From assembly GCA_964559535.1 (NCBI GenBank), contig CAZLIC010000011.1:17289-81288 (forward strand): DNA of 64,000 nt, given 5' to 3'. How positions within the stretch are numbered: position 1 is the first letter of the stretch; each line of letters opens with the position of its first letter. The notes beneath the pieces are model-generated. The model searched no databases, was not told the DNA's origin, and saw only the letters and a list, made by a program, of their open reading frames with translations. This document shows, one piece after another, positions 51,229 through 60,286 of the stretch. The translations under genes were made by a program, and so were the position numbers. The DNA is from CAZLIC01 sp964559535 (GTDB lineage: Bacteria; Pseudomonadota; Alphaproteobacteria; Rhodobacterales; Rhodobacteraceae).

Positions 51229-52079
51229 GCCCGCGCCTGCACCTGCCGCCATTCCTGCACCATGGTTGCCGGGCGGCCCGCGGTGGGCGGCAGGGTCAAC
51301 AGCGCCTGCAGGCGGCGCGTGTCCAGCCCCACCACCGGAATGACGTCCGGGTTCACCGGCCCGAACCGCCATGGCAGCCCTGCGGCCGCGGCAAGATCGG
51401 CCATGGCCACGGGCCGCGGCGTGGCAATGTTCAACACCTCGGGCAAAGCGGTGCCGCCGCTGGCCAGCGTGCACAGATGCGCCAGAATCCCTGCCAGCGT
51501 CATCGGCCCCGCATAGCTGCGCACCGGCCCGCGCCCGTCGGGCGTGGGGTCCAGCACCACCGGCCCGTCCCGAACGGCGCCCAGCAGCGCATCCGCCCCT
51601 GCCACGTTCCCGATGCGCAGCACCGTCAGCCCCGGACCGCCCCCGCCTGCAGAAACATGCCGCGCCCGGAAATCCAGCGCCGCCGCCTCCATCGCCGCCT
51701 TGGCCGCGCCATAGGCGGCGGCGGGTGTCGGCACCATCTCCTCGTGCAGCCCCTCGCCTGCCGGATAGACCGCGGCCGACGAACACAGGAACAGGTGCCG
51801 ACCGCCCTGGTCCAGCGCCGCCTGCATCGCCCGCAGCGCGACCGCGGTGTTGATGTCGGGCACCTGCCGCCCGCCCGCCAGCACCAGCACCACCCCCCCG
51901 GCCCAGGGCGGTGCCGGATCCGACAGGATGTCCCACCCCAGGCAGCCCGGCCGCCCGTCGCGCGCCTGCCACACCGGCCGCAACCCGCCGCGCAGCGCAA
52001 AGGGCCATGCCCGGCGCAGAAACCCGCCCAGCCGCCCGGTGGACCCCAGCACCAGCAGGGGAACCGCCTCGGCCGCCAT
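51225..52079 (-). CDS. NAD-dependent epimerase/dehydratase family protein
   Basis: 284 residues, extended SDR type. Nucleotide motif GSTGRLGGFLRRA near the start, SSAAVYP and the catalytic Tyr/Lys in AAAYGAAKAAMEAAA. The sugar-nucleotide substrate cannot be read. It overlaps the MarR stop by 1 base and the sugar transferase by 4 bases. With the latter it may supply a modified nucleotide sugar. Confidence 0.83.
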   Translation of the reverse strand: MAAEAVPLLVLGSTGRLGGFLRRAWPFALRGGLRPVWQARDGRPGCLGWDILSDPAPPWAGGVVLVLAGGRQVPDINTAVALRAMQAALDQGGRHLFLCSSAAVYPAGEGLHEEMVPTPAAAYGAAKAAMEAAALDFRARHVSAGGGGPGLTVLRIGNVAGADALLGAVRDGPVVLDPTPDGRGPVRSYAGPMTLAGILAHLCTLASGGTALPEVLNIATPRPVAMADLAAAAGLPWRFGPVNPDVIPVVGLDTRRLQALLTLPPTAGRPATMVQEWRQVQARA

Positions 52080-52522
52080 CAGTCGGCCTCTTCCAGCCGC
52101 GTGCGGATTTCGCGCAGCACCGGAATGGCTGCGCGCACCCGGTCGGCCCCCATTTCGCGCACCAGGTCAACCAGCAAAGGCGCCACCGCCTGCATCGCCG
52201 CGTCCCGCGCCGCCCGCCCAGCCGGGCTGATTGCCACGAACTTCTGCCGTGCGTCGTCCCAGTCGGGCCGGATATGCACATGCCCGGCCCATTCCAGCCG
52301 CGACAGCGTATTGGTCATCGCCCCGCGCGTCACATGGAAGGCGCGCGCCAATTGCGCCGGCGTGCGCTCCTCGCCCAGTCGCGCCAGATGGTTCAGCACC
52401 CCGAAATGCGACAACTGCATCCCCTTGGGCAGCACCCGCCCGATGCGGTTGCGCGCCAACTGGTCGGCCACCAGCAACTCGCCAAACAGCGTGACGGTCA
52501 GGTCTTCGTCCGCACCGGCCAT
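52079..52522 (-). CDS. MarR-family transcriptional regulator
   Basis: 147 residues. Winged helix MQLSHFGVLNHLARLGEERTPAQLARAFHVTRGAMTNTLSRLEWAGHV read in segments, with the recognition helix around RGAMTNTLSRLE. Ends with the usual dimerisation helices. Coupled by 1-base overlaps (TGATG) to both neighbours, nitrilase upstream and epimerase downstream. May autoregulate the chain. Confidence 0.85.
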   Translation of the reverse strand: MAGADEDLTVTLFGELLVADQLARNRIGRVLPKGMQLSHFGVLNHLARLGEERTPAQLARAFHVTRGAMTNTLSRLEWAGHVHIRPDWDDARQKFVAISPAGRAARDAAMQAVAPLLVDLVREMGADRVRAAIPVLREIRTRLEEAD

Positions 52523-53358
52523 CAGGGCCCCTCGATGGGCCGGTCGTGCTGCAGCGCGGGCACCCGGCCGCGGGCCCGGTCCACCTCGGCCAGATCCAGG
52601 TCGGCGAAGGTCACGCCGGGTTCGGTGCCGCCGTCGGCCAGCACCTCGCCCCAGGGCGCCACGGCCAGCGAATGCCCGTGCGTGCGCCGCCCCTTGCCGC
52701 CCGAGGCCGGTTCGGCATGGAACCCGCACTGCGCCGGGGCCAGCACGAAGCACCCCGTCTCGATGGCCCGCGCACGCAGCAGGATTTCCCAGTGTGCCGC
52801 GCCCGTCACATGGTTGAATGCCGCAGGCACCGTGATGACCTGCGCGCCGCCCTGCGCCAGCCGCCGGTACAGATGCGGAAAGCGCACGTCATAGCACACG
52901 GTCATCCCGATCTGCCCCAGCGGCGTGTCGGCCAGCACCGCCCGCCCGCCGGGGCGATAGGCCGCCGATTCCCGGTAGAACTCGGTGTCCGACACGTTCA
53001 CGTCGAACATGTGGATCTTGTCATAGGTCGCGGCCACAGCGCCCGCCGGGTCAACCAGGAACGACCGGTTGGCGAACCGTCCGTCGGCATCGTCGGTCAG
53101 CACGCCCAGCGACCCCACCAGCACCCAGCGCCCGTGGCGCGCGGCGGCATCCCGCAGCGCCGCCAGCGTCGGGTCATCGTCCTGCCGGTGCAGCACCGCC
53201 CGCATGTGCGCGCGGTTCGACGCCAGAAGGTTGGTGCATTCGGGCGTCAGGATCAGGTCAGCCCCACCCTCGGCGGCGCGGTGCACGGCCTCCAGCGTGG
53301 CGGGCAGGTTCGCCGCCGGGTCGTCCGTCACCGTCAGCTGCACCAAGGCCGCGCGCAT
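52522..53358 (-). CDS. Carbon-nitrogen hydrolase (Nit2/omega-amidase-like)
   Basis: 278 residues of the nitrilase superfamily with catalytic Glu40 (LILTPECTN), Lys114 (YDKIHMFD) and Cys155 (MTVCYDVRFP). The pattern matches Nit1/Nit2 enzymes that hydrolyse deaminated glutathione or alpha-ketoglutaramate. It lies directly after glutaredoxin GrxC with a 1-base overlap, consistent with a glutathione-linked repair role. Start ATG 53358. Confidence 0.9.
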   Translation of the reverse strand: MRAALVQLTVTDDPAANLPATLEAVHRAAEGGADLILTPECTNLLASNRAHMRAVLHRQDDDPTLAALRDAAARHGRWVLVGSLGVLTDDADGRFANRSFLVDPAGAVAATYDKIHMFDVNVSDTEFYRESAAYRPGGRAVLADTPLGQIGMTVCYDVRFPHLYRRLAQGGAQVITVPAAFNHVTGAAHWEILLRARAIETGCFVLAPAQCGFHAEPASGGKGRRTHGHSLAVAPWGEVLADGGTEPGVTFADLDLAEVDRARGRVPALQHDRPIEGP

Positions 53359-53621
53359 CAGCCCGCGCCTGCCAGCAGGGCGTCCAGCTTGCCCGCATCG
53401 TCCAGCGCGTGCAGGTCGTCGCAGCCGCCCACATGCACCCCGCCGACAAAGATCTGCGGCACCGTCCGCCGCCCGCCCGCCCGATCCATCATCGCCGCAC
53501 GCAGCGCCGGATCGCGGCTCACATCGGTCTCGGCAAAGGCAACGCCCTTGCGCCGCAGCAGCGACTTTGCCGCATGGCAGTAGCCGCACAGGGGGGTGGT
53601 GTAGATTTCCACGGGTTTCAT
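53358..53621 (-). CDS. grxC: Glutaredoxin 3 (GrxC)
   Basis: 87 residues with active site CGYC (Cys12, Cys15) in TTPLCGYCHAAK, TVPQIFVGG as the glutathione site and GGCDDLHAL. Standard GrxC length. ATG 53621 places the active site near residue 12 as in relatives; an upstream ATG at 53630 is possible. First gene of the five-gene chain. Confidence 0.93.
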   Translation of the reverse strand: MKPVEIYTTPLCGYCHAAKSLLRRKGVAFAETDVSRDPALRAAMMDRAGGRRTVPQIFVGGVHVGGCDDLHALDDAGKLDALLAGAG

Positions 53622-53695
53622 CGCACACATCCAGAGCTTTGCGGCGTGACTATAGGGCAACGCCCGCGCGCTGCAATCGGGCCGCCGGGCCGCGT

Positions 53696-54361
53696 TCAGA
53701 AATCGAGGTCGGCGTAGTGCGGCGAAGGCCGGAAGCCCGGCACCTGATCGGCCAAGAGCGTGCGGAACGACGGGCGCGACTTGATCTTGGCGTACCAGTC
53801 CTTCACCACCGGCGACCGGTGCCAGTCCACATCGCTGATGTAGTCCAGGCAGGACAGATGCGCCGCCGCGGCAAAATCGGCCAGCGACATGGCATCACCC
53901 GCCAGCCAGCGCCGCTGGTCCAGCAGCCAGCCCATGTAGTCGATATGGTACTTGATCTTCGCCGCGCCGTCCTTGATCGCCCGGCTGTCGGGCGTGCCCA
54001 TCCCCATCACCTTCTTGTTGATGCGCTCGTTCAGCAGCTTTGCCGTCACCTCGTGGTTGAACTTGTCGTCAAACCACGCGCACAGGCGGCGCACCTCATA
54101 GCGCGCCTCGGGTTCGCGCGGCATCAGCCGGGGCTCGGGAAACAGGTCGTCCAGATACTCGCAGATCGCCTGGCTTTCCGACAGCACGCGCGCATCCATC
54201 CGCAGCACCGGCACCTTGCCCGCCGGATTGCGCCGCAGGAAATCGGGCGAGGGTTCCCAGTACCGCTCCTCGATCAGCTCCACATCCTGTTTCTTCTCGG
54301 CCAGCGTCAGCCGGACCTTGCGACAAAAGGGCGACAACGGGAAATGGTACAGGCGGTTCAT
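53696..54361 (-). CDS. Glutathione S-transferase family protein
   Basis: 221 residues. Thioredoxin-fold N-terminus with FPLSPFCRKVRLTLAEKK and the glutathione-contacting NPAGKVPVL and ESQAICEYLD, then an all-helical C-terminal domain. A Cys (SPFC) in the active-site loop is like beta/omega-type enzymes. Separate from the grxC chain by 74 bp. Confidence 0.9.
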   Translation of the reverse strand: MNRLYHFPLSPFCRKVRLTLAEKKQDVELIEERYWEPSPDFLRRNPAGKVPVLRMDARVLSESQAICEYLDDLFPEPRLMPREPEARYEVRRLCAWFDDKFNHEVTAKLLNERINKKVMGMGTPDSRAIKDGAAKIKYHIDYMGWLLDQRRWLAGDAMSLADFAAAAHLSCLDYISDVDWHRSPVVKDWYAKIKSRPSFRTLLADQVPGFRPSPHYADLDF

Positions 54362-54395
54362 CGTGGCTCCGGGCTGGCCCGCAGGTGATACCCCC

Positions 54396-54429
54396 CGGGC
54401 CGCCTGCGTTCAATCCACCGGGCGGCCCG
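54396..54429 (-). terminator. GC hairpin downstream of mtgA
   Basis: CGGGCCGCC (54396-54404) pairs with GGCGGCCCG (54421-54429) around a 16-base loop, between the mtgA stop and the GST start on the same strand. No T-tract; candidate terminator only. Confidence 0.4.
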
Positions 54430-54458
54430 ATGCGCGCTTTCCGCCAAGCACCGACCGT

Positions 54459-55190
54459 TTACTCGAAACAGGCCGCCCGGCCGTCGGCCAGAATCGTTGC
54501 GGCCCCGTCCACGATCTGCCCGCCGCGGCGGCGCACATAGGGGCCGGGCTTGCCGGCGTCGCGCCCCTTGGGGTCGGGCAACACCGCGGCCAGCCGCGCC
54601 GCCTGCACCGCCGTCAGGTCTTTCGCATCCACCCCGAAATGGTGCCGCGCCGCCGCCTGCACGCCGAACACGCCTTCGTCGAACTCGGCCACGTTCATGT
54701 AGACCAGAAGGATGCGCCGCTTGGTCCAGAACAGCTCGACCACCGGGGTCAGCACGGCCTCCATGCCCTTCCGCACCCAGCTGCGCCCATGCCACAGGAA
54801 CACGTTCTTCACCACCTGCTGGCTGATGGTCGAGGCGCCGCGGTTGCCGCCTTCCTCCATCGCCGCACGGATGGCATTCACGTCCAGCCCCCAGTGCAGG
54901 CAGAAGTTCGCATCCTCGGCCGCCACCACCGACCGCGCCATCTCGGGCGCAATCTCGTCCCAGCCCACCCAGTCGCGCGCGATGCCGCCCAGCCGCCACG
55001 TTTCCTGCATCTGGTAGATGTTGGTCGGCGGCGGCACCAGGGCGAACAAGAGGATCAGGAACAGGAAGCCCCCGGCAACCGCCAGCATCCCGCGCGCAAA
55101 CCGGCGCAGCACCCGGCGCACCAGCCCCGGCTTCCGCGCCGGGGCGGTTTCCGTCTTCTTCGCGCCTGACTTCCGGGTGCGTGCCGCCAT
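54459..55190 (-). CDS. mtgA: Monofunctional biosynthetic peptidoglycan transglycosylase
   Basis: 243 residues of glycosyltransferase family 51. A basic N-terminus precedes a membrane helix (36-52). Catalytic Glu92 is in AEDANFCLHWG, and GASTISQQVVKN and ELFWTKRRILLVYMN are the further conserved motifs. Polymerises lipid II glycan strands without transpeptidase activity. Single gene, divergent from the amidase. Confidence 0.93.
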   Translation of the reverse strand: MAARTRKSGAKKTETAPARKPGLVRRVLRRFARGMLAVAGGFLFLILLFALVPPPTNIYQMQETWRLGGIARDWVGWDEIAPEMARSVVAAEDANFCLHWGLDVNAIRAAMEEGGNRGASTISQQVVKNVFLWHGRSWVRKGMEAVLTPVVELFWTKRRILLVYMNVAEFDEGVFGVQAAARHHFGVDAKDLTAVQAARLAAVLPDPKGRDAGKPGPYVRRRGGQIVDGAATILADGRAACFE

Positions 55191-55319
55191 GCGGATGCCG
55201 TCTCACAGCACGGGGAACGGGTCAACCCACCCGCCGGGCGCCCCGCACCCGGCGGGTATGCCAATGCGGGCCACACGTGCTAGCACGGCGCGGATGCCCC
55301 AGTGAATGCGCGGATCACC

Positions 55320-56732
55320 ATGACCATCGCCGATCTCTCAGCCACCGACACGCTGGCCGCCTACCGCGCCGCCACCTTGTCACCCGTGGAACTGACCGCC
55401 GCCCTCATCGCCCGGGCAGAGGCCACAAATCCCGCCGTCAACGCCCTGGCCGACCGGTACTTCGACACGGCCATGGACCAGGCCCGCCACGCCGAGGCGC
55501 GCTGGCGCAACGGCACCGCCCGCCCGCTGGAAGGCCTGCCCGTCCTGGTGAAGGACAGCCAGCGCATCGCCGGCAAACGCACCACCTTCGGCTCGCTGCT
55601 GCTGATGGACAGTGAGGACCAGGTATCGGACCCCATGCCCGAACGCCTGCTGGCCGCCGGCGCCATCTGCCTGGCCCGCACCACGACGCCCGAGTTCTGC
55701 CTGCTGGGCGTCACCCATTCGCGCGCCTGGGGCGTGACGCGCAACCCCTTCGACCTGGCGCTGACCCCCGGCGGGTCATCGGGGGGCAGCGCGGCGGCGG
55801 TGGCCTGCGGCATGGCGGCCGTGGCCACCGGCACCGACATCGGCGGGTCGGTACGAATACCTGCGGCCTGCTGCGGGCTGGTGGGCTACATGCCGCCACG
55901 CGGACGCAACCCGCACGGCTACCCCGCGAACCTCGATCCGTACGACCATTGCGGGCCGATCACCCGCACGGTGGCCGATGCCGCGCTGATGCAATCGGTC
56001 ACCGCGGGGCCGCACCCGAACGACCTGTTCAGCCTGCGCGACACACCCTTGATGCCCGCCGCGGCCGGTCCGGTGGCAGGCCTGCGAATCGCGCTGTCGC
56101 TGGACCTCGGCTGCTACCGGCTTGACCCCGGCGTGCGCGCCAACACGCTGGCCTTCGCCGACACGCTGCGCGCCCTGGGCTGCAAGGTGGACGAGGTGGA
56201 CATCGGCTGGGGGCCGTGGATCGAGGAAGGCGCGATGCGCTGGTTTGGCGCCATGCACATGGCGCGGTCGCTGATCCCGCTGGCCGATGCCGCGGGCGAC
56301 CGGATGACGGACTATGCCCGCAGCTTTGCCGACCTCGCCCGCGCCACCACCGCCGACGATTCGCCCCGGGCCTGGGACACGGTGCAGCGCATGTACGCCA
56401 CGCTGGGGCCGATCCTGTGGCGCTACGACGCGCTGATCTGCCCGACGAACGCCCTTCCCGCCGTGCCCGCCGACCAGAACCCGCTGACCGCCACACTGAT
56501 GATCGACGGCGAAGCGGTGCACCCCGAGAACGGCTGGGTCATGACCTGGCCGTTCAACATGATGTCCGTCCTGCCCGTCATGACCGTGCCCACCGGACGT
56601 GTCCGCGGCGTCCCCACCGGCGCCCAGATCGTCGGCCGCAGCTTCGACGACGCCACGGTATTCCGGCTGGCACTGGCCTACGAAGCCGCGGCACCGCAGC
56701 AGTTCCTGCGGCAGACGGTGCTGCCCGGTTAG
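55320..56732 (+). CDS. Amidase (amidase signature family)
   Basis: 470 residues. Catalytic triad Lys78 (LVKDS), Ser153 within GGSSGGS and Ser177 (DIGGSVRIP). The family hydrolyses aliphatic or aromatic amides and includes GatA-like proteins; the absence of GatB/GatC nearby argues against the tRNA amidotransferase. Start ATG 55320; a GTG at 55302 is the alternative. Tail-to-tail with the aspartoacylase-type gene, overlapping its stop by 4 bp. Confidence 0.9.
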   Translation: MTIADLSATDTLAAYRAATLSPVELTAALIARAEATNPAVNALADRYFDTAMDQARHAEARWRNGTARPLEGLPVLVKDSQRIAGKRTTFGSLLLMDSEDQVSDPMPERLLAAGAICLARTTTPEFCLLGVTHSRAWGVTRNPFDLALTPGGSSGGSAAAVACGMAAVATGTDIGGSVRIPAACCGLVGYMPPRGRNPHGYPANLDPYDHCGPITRTVADAALMQSVTAGPHPNDLFSLRDTPLMPAAAGPVAGLRIALSLDLGCYRLDPGVRANTLAFADTLRALGCKVDEVDIGWGPWIEEGAMRWFGAMHMARSLIPLADAAGDRMTDYARSFADLARATTADDSPRAWDTVQRMYATLGPILWRYDALICPTNALPAVPADQNPLTATLMIDGEAVHPENGWVMTWPFNMMSVLPVMTVPTGRVRGVPTGAQIVGRSFDDATVFRLALAYEAAAPQQFLRQTVLPG

Positions 56733-57742
56733 ATCACCTCGTCCTCGTCCGGAATGTCCAGCACGGCCTCGCCCTCTTCCGCCGCGGGCAGTTCGGCGAT
56801 GTGGTACAGCGCGTCGCCTTCGTGCACCAGCGGCAGCTCGGCCCGGCCCACCACGATGCCCGCGCGCGGGGCGTGCAGTTCCATCTCGGTCTCGCCGAAC
56901 GGGTCCGACACGGTGGCCAGCACCTGCCCGGCCGCCACGGTTTCGCCGGTGGCGGCGCGGAAGGTGGCCATGCCGGCACCGGGCGCGCGCAGCCAGTCGC
57001 TGCGCGGGCAGTGCAGTGTGGCCTTCCGCGCGCGCGGCGCGGCGGCGGCGGCAATCATCCCGGTCGCGGCCATCACTCGCAGGATGCCCGCCACGCCCAC
57101 CCGCACCGCGTCCTCGTCCACCCGCAACCCCTCGCCGGCCTCGTACAGCAGCATCGTCACGCCGCTGGCCGCCGCCATCGCCCGCAGGCTGCCCTCGCGC
57201 ATCCGGCTGGTCATCGTCACCGGGGCGGCAAACACATGCGCCAGCCGCAGCGCCTCGGGCTGGCCGGGCGACACGCGGATCTGCGGCAGGTTTGTGCGGT
57301 GCACGGCGGCGGAATGCAGGTCGATGCCCAGCGTGCAGCGCGCCAGCACCTCGGTGCGGAAGGCATGCGCCAGCCGCGCCGCCAGCGACCCGCGGGGCGA
57401 GCCGGGAAACGACCGGTTCAGGTCGCGCCGGTCGGGCAGATAGCGCGACCCGTTCAGGAACCCGAACGAATTCACGATCGGCACGGCAATCAGCGTACCC
57501 GCCAGGCTGTTCAGCACCGGCACCCGCAGCAGGCGGCGGACAATCTCGGTGCCCACCACCTCGTCGCCGTGAATAGCGGCCGACACGAACATCACCGGCC
57601 CCGGGCGCGCGCCATGGATCACATGCGCCGCAAGCGCGACGGGCGTGTGGTCGGGCATCGCCGTCATCGGCACCTCGACCGTCGCCCGCCGCCCCGGCGG
57701 AACCGTGCGCCCCGCCATCTCGAACCCTGCCCGCTTTGTCAT
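56729..57742 (-). CDS. Succinylglutamate desuccinylase/aspartoacylase-family protein
   Basis: 337 residues of the M14-like zinc hydrolases. Zinc ligands are His and Glu in AAIHGDEVVG, and a third in GIDLHSAAV. A C-terminal biotinyl/lipoyl-like barrel (LHAPRAGIVVGR) follows. Acts on N-acyl amino acids or related amides. ATG 57742 selected, with 12 fewer residues than the longest frame. Confidence 0.85.
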   Translation of the reverse strand: MTKRAGFEMAGRTVPPGRRATVEVPMTAMPDHTPVALAAHVIHGARPGPVMFVSAAIHGDEVVGTEIVRRLLRVPVLNSLAGTLIAVPIVNSFGFLNGSRYLPDRRDLNRSFPGSPRGSLAARLAHAFRTEVLARCTLGIDLHSAAVHRTNLPQIRVSPGQPEALRLAHVFAAPVTMTSRMREGSLRAMAAASGVTMLLYEAGEGLRVDEDAVRVGVAGILRVMAATGMIAAAAAPRARKATLHCPRSDWLRAPGAGMATFRAATGETVAAGQVLATVSDPFGETEMELHAPRAGIVVGRAELPLVHEGDALYHIAELPAAEEGEAVLDIPDEDEVI

Positions 57743-57818
57743 GCCGCCCCCCGTTTGTGACAGGCGTAGCAACGGCACATGACGGATTCGTGCAGGCCCG
57801 CTTCGTGCAGGGCGGGCG

Positions 57819-58172
57819 TCAGTTCGGGTACAGCGACTCGGTGCCCACCGCGTTCACGCCGTCCACCGTCCAGGTGCCCTGCATCGCGCCGTCGCCGCCA
57901 ACCGTGTAGATCACCATGCCCACCCGCCCCTCGATGATGTAGGAGGCGGCAAAGACGTTGTTCTGGCGCATGCAGATGCCCTCGGAGATCTGCCCGCCGG
58001 TGTTCCACACGATCCGGCACGTATAGTCCGAGGTCAGGCTGATCTCGGCCTGCCCGCCATAGGCCGCGCCGTCGAACCCGGTGCCCTGCACCACATACCG
58101 GCCGCCGATGTCCTGCGCCGCGGCGGGGCCCGCCAGGGCCAGCGCTGCGGCAAGTCGTGCCACCCGTTTCAT
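57819..58172 (-). CDS. Small secreted protein of unknown function
   Basis: 117 residues. Signal peptide ending near PAAAQ (residue 20). The mature part is beta-rich with two Cys that may form a disulfide (YTCRIVWN and EGICMRQ) and a conserved-looking GTWTVDGVNAVGTESL. Unrecognised. Downstream of the aspartoacylase start on the same strand but not clearly linked. Confidence 0.72.
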   Translation of the reverse strand: MKRVARLAAALALAGPAAAQDIGGRYVVQGTGFDGAAYGGQAEISLTSDYTCRIVWNTGGQISEGICMRQNNVFAASYIIEGRVGMVIYTVGGDGAMQGTWTVDGVNAVGTESLYPN

Positions 58173-58322
58173 CTGTCTCTCCTGTCTGCTGCTGCCCGCA
58201 GGCTAGGATGGCAGGCATGGACCGGGCAAGTGGTTCGCACGATGCACAACGGTTGATCTGCGTCAGTGCATGCGACGGGCGCTCGGGCGATTCTCCACCA
58301 GCGGAATCGAGGGGCAGGCAAG

Positions 58323-59399
58323 ATGGTGGGTCGACGGGCAATCGTCACCGGAGCGGTCGCGGCAGGGGCAGCAGCTGCAGTCGGTTATGCGGCCACGCGG
58401 CCGTCGCATGCCGATGCCGTCGCAAAGGTCTGGTCGCTTCCCGCTCCGGGCGACGTGCCGCAGACCGAATTTCTGGTGCGCCACGCAACCGTGGCAGCCA
58501 ATGGCCACAACACGCAGCCCTGGATCTTCGTACCCCGGCCCGGGGGCATCGACATCCGGCCCGACAGGACACGCGCGACGCCCGTGGTCGACCCGGACGA
58601 CCACCACCTGTTTGCCAGCCTGGGCTGCGCGGCCGAAAACCTGTCGCTGGCAGCGGGCGCACTGGGCCTGTCGGCCGCCATGGCAATGGACGCCGACACC
58701 CTGCGCATCGACCTTGCCCCGGGTGGAACGACCGATCCGCTCTTTGCCGCCATACCGCAACGGCAATGCACGCGATCCGACTATGACGGCAGCGCCGTTT
58801 CCTCCGAGGACCTGGCACGTCTGGCAGCGGCAGCGGCGGTTCCGGGAATCGAGACCATTCTGGTGACCGATCCGCCCGTGCTGGCCGCAGTGACGGAACT
58901 GCTGGCAAAGGCTGCGGGGCAACAGGCCGCCGACCCGGCGTTCACGGCAGAGCTGCTGCACTGGCTGCGGTTCAGCACGGCGCGCACGATCGAGATGGGC
59001 GACGGGCTGTTCTCGGCCTGCTCGGGCAATCCGGTGGTGCCGGAATGGATGGGCAGGGTTCTGTTCCGCCGGTTCTTCACCGAAACGGCCGAAATCGAGA
59101 AGATGCGGCGGCAGGTATCCTCATCGGCCGGGCTTGCAGTTGTCGTATCCGACCGGAACGATCCGGCGCACTGGATGGCGGCGGGGCGGTGCAGCCAGCG
59201 GTTCGGCCTGCAGGCCACGGCGCTGGGTCTGCGCTATGCCTTTGTCAACCAGGCCGTCGAGGTGCCGCAGATACGGCATGACCTTTCGGCATTGCTTGGG
59301 CTGGGCCACCGGCGACCCGATCTGATCCTGCGGTTCGGTCGCGCGGAATCCTTGCCGAAGTCGCTGCGACGGCCGATCACCGCCGTGATGGCGACCTGA
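58323..59399 (+). CDS. Exported Acg-family nitroreductase-like protein
   Basis: 358 residues. N-terminus MVGRRAIVTGAVAAGA is a twin-arginine-like signal. The two duplicated FMN-binding-type halves of the Acg family follow, with HNTQPWIF, and a second half beginning near residue 200. Acg is named from the Mycobacterium dormancy-regulon protein; biochemical role is unclear. ATG 58323 chosen over the longer upstream frame. Convergent with the peroxiredoxin gene. Confidence 0.78.
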   Translation: MVGRRAIVTGAVAAGAAAAVGYAATRPSHADAVAKVWSLPAPGDVPQTEFLVRHATVAANGHNTQPWIFVPRPGGIDIRPDRTRATPVVDPDDHHLFASLGCAAENLSLAAGALGLSAAMAMDADTLRIDLAPGGTTDPLFAAIPQRQCTRSDYDGSAVSSEDLARLAAAAAVPGIETILVTDPPVLAAVTELLAKAAGQQAADPAFTAELLHWLRFSTARTIEMGDGLFSACSGNPVVPEWMGRVLFRRFFTETAEIEKMRRQVSSSAGLAVVVSDRNDPAHWMAAGRCSQRFGLQATALGLRYAFVNQAVEVPQIRHDLSALLGLGHRRPDLILRFGRAESLPKSLRRPITAVMAT

Positions 59400-59400
59400 A

Positions 59401-59426
59401 GCCGGGCCGCTTCGCAGCGGCCCGGC
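59401..59426. terminator. Perfect 11-bp GC hairpin between convergent genes
   Basis: GCCGGGCCGCT (59401-59411) and AGCGGCCCGGC (59416-59426) with loop TCGC, immediately after the Acg-type stop and 12 bp before the peroxiredoxin stop. Likely bidirectional terminator; no T-tract. Confidence 0.55.
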
Positions 59427-59437
59427 ACGCGGTCATG

Positions 59438-60100
59438 TCATGCCGTGACCGGCGCCTTGGCAAAGCGCAGGTAGGGCAGGCGGATATCCAGCTCGCCATA
59501 GCGCTCTTTCGCCTGGTCGTTGTTCAGCGCCAGCGCCACGATCACGTCCTGCCCGGGCACCCAGTTCGCGGGCGTGGCCAGCGGCACCCCGTCGGTCATC
59601 TGCACGGCATCCAGCGCGCGCAGGATCTCGGCAAAGTTGCGGCCGATGGACATGGGATAGGTCATCGACAGGCGGATCTTCCTGTCCGGCCCGATGATGT
59701 ACACCGTGCGCACCGTGGCCGAATGCGCGGGGGTGCGGCCCTCGGTCGGCAGGTAGTACTCGGCGGGCAGCATGTCGAAGGCCTTGGCCACCGACAGGCT
59801 GGTGTCGTCGATGATCGGGAACTCGGCCGGGGCGCCGCCGAAGGCCTCGATGTCGCGCTTCCACTTCTCGTGGTCCTGCACGCTGTCCACCGAAACGCCC
59901 AGCACCTTCGTCTTGCGCTTGGCCCATTCGGCAGAAAGCTGCGCCACCGCCCCGAACTCGGTGGTGCACACCGGGGTGAAATCGCGCGGGTGGCTGAAGA
60001 TGATGGCATAGTGGCCGTCCAGCCAGTCATGGAACCGGATGGTGCCGGCCGTGGACTCGGCTGTGAAGTCGGGGGCGATGTCGTTGATGCGCAGGCTCAT
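59438..60100 (-). CDS. 1-Cys peroxiredoxin (Prx6-type)
   Basis: 220 residues with the peroxidatic Cys45 in DFTPVCTTEFG and the Prx6-type C-terminal domain (TPANWVPGQDVIV). No resolving Cys is seen. Reduces peroxides using glutathione or another thiol. The family consensus reads HPADFTPVCTTE; here Arg replaces Ala. Single gene. Confidence 0.92.
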   Translation of the reverse strand: MSLRINDIAPDFTAESTAGTIRFHDWLDGHYAIIFSHPRDFTPVCTTEFGAVAQLSAEWAKRKTKVLGVSVDSVQDHEKWKRDIEAFGGAPAEFPIIDDTSLSVAKAFDMLPAEYYLPTEGRTPAHSATVRTVYIIGPDRKIRLSMTYPMSIGRNFAEILRALDAVQMTDGVPLATPANWVPGQDVIVALALNNDQAKERYGELDIRLPYLRFAKAPVTA

Positions 60101-60286
60101 GATGATCTCCGATGCAGCGGATTCGCTGGCTGACAGTTAATCCCTCGCGGAAGGAATTTCACCTGTCCGTCCATGACCGGCGCAAGATCGGAACAGTTTC
60201 CCTTCCTGCATCCGCACAAGGAACAGAACCGGTGCGCGGCCAAGTCCCCTGGCCCCGGGCGTCTTGGCCCGCGCGGCGGCGGCGGA

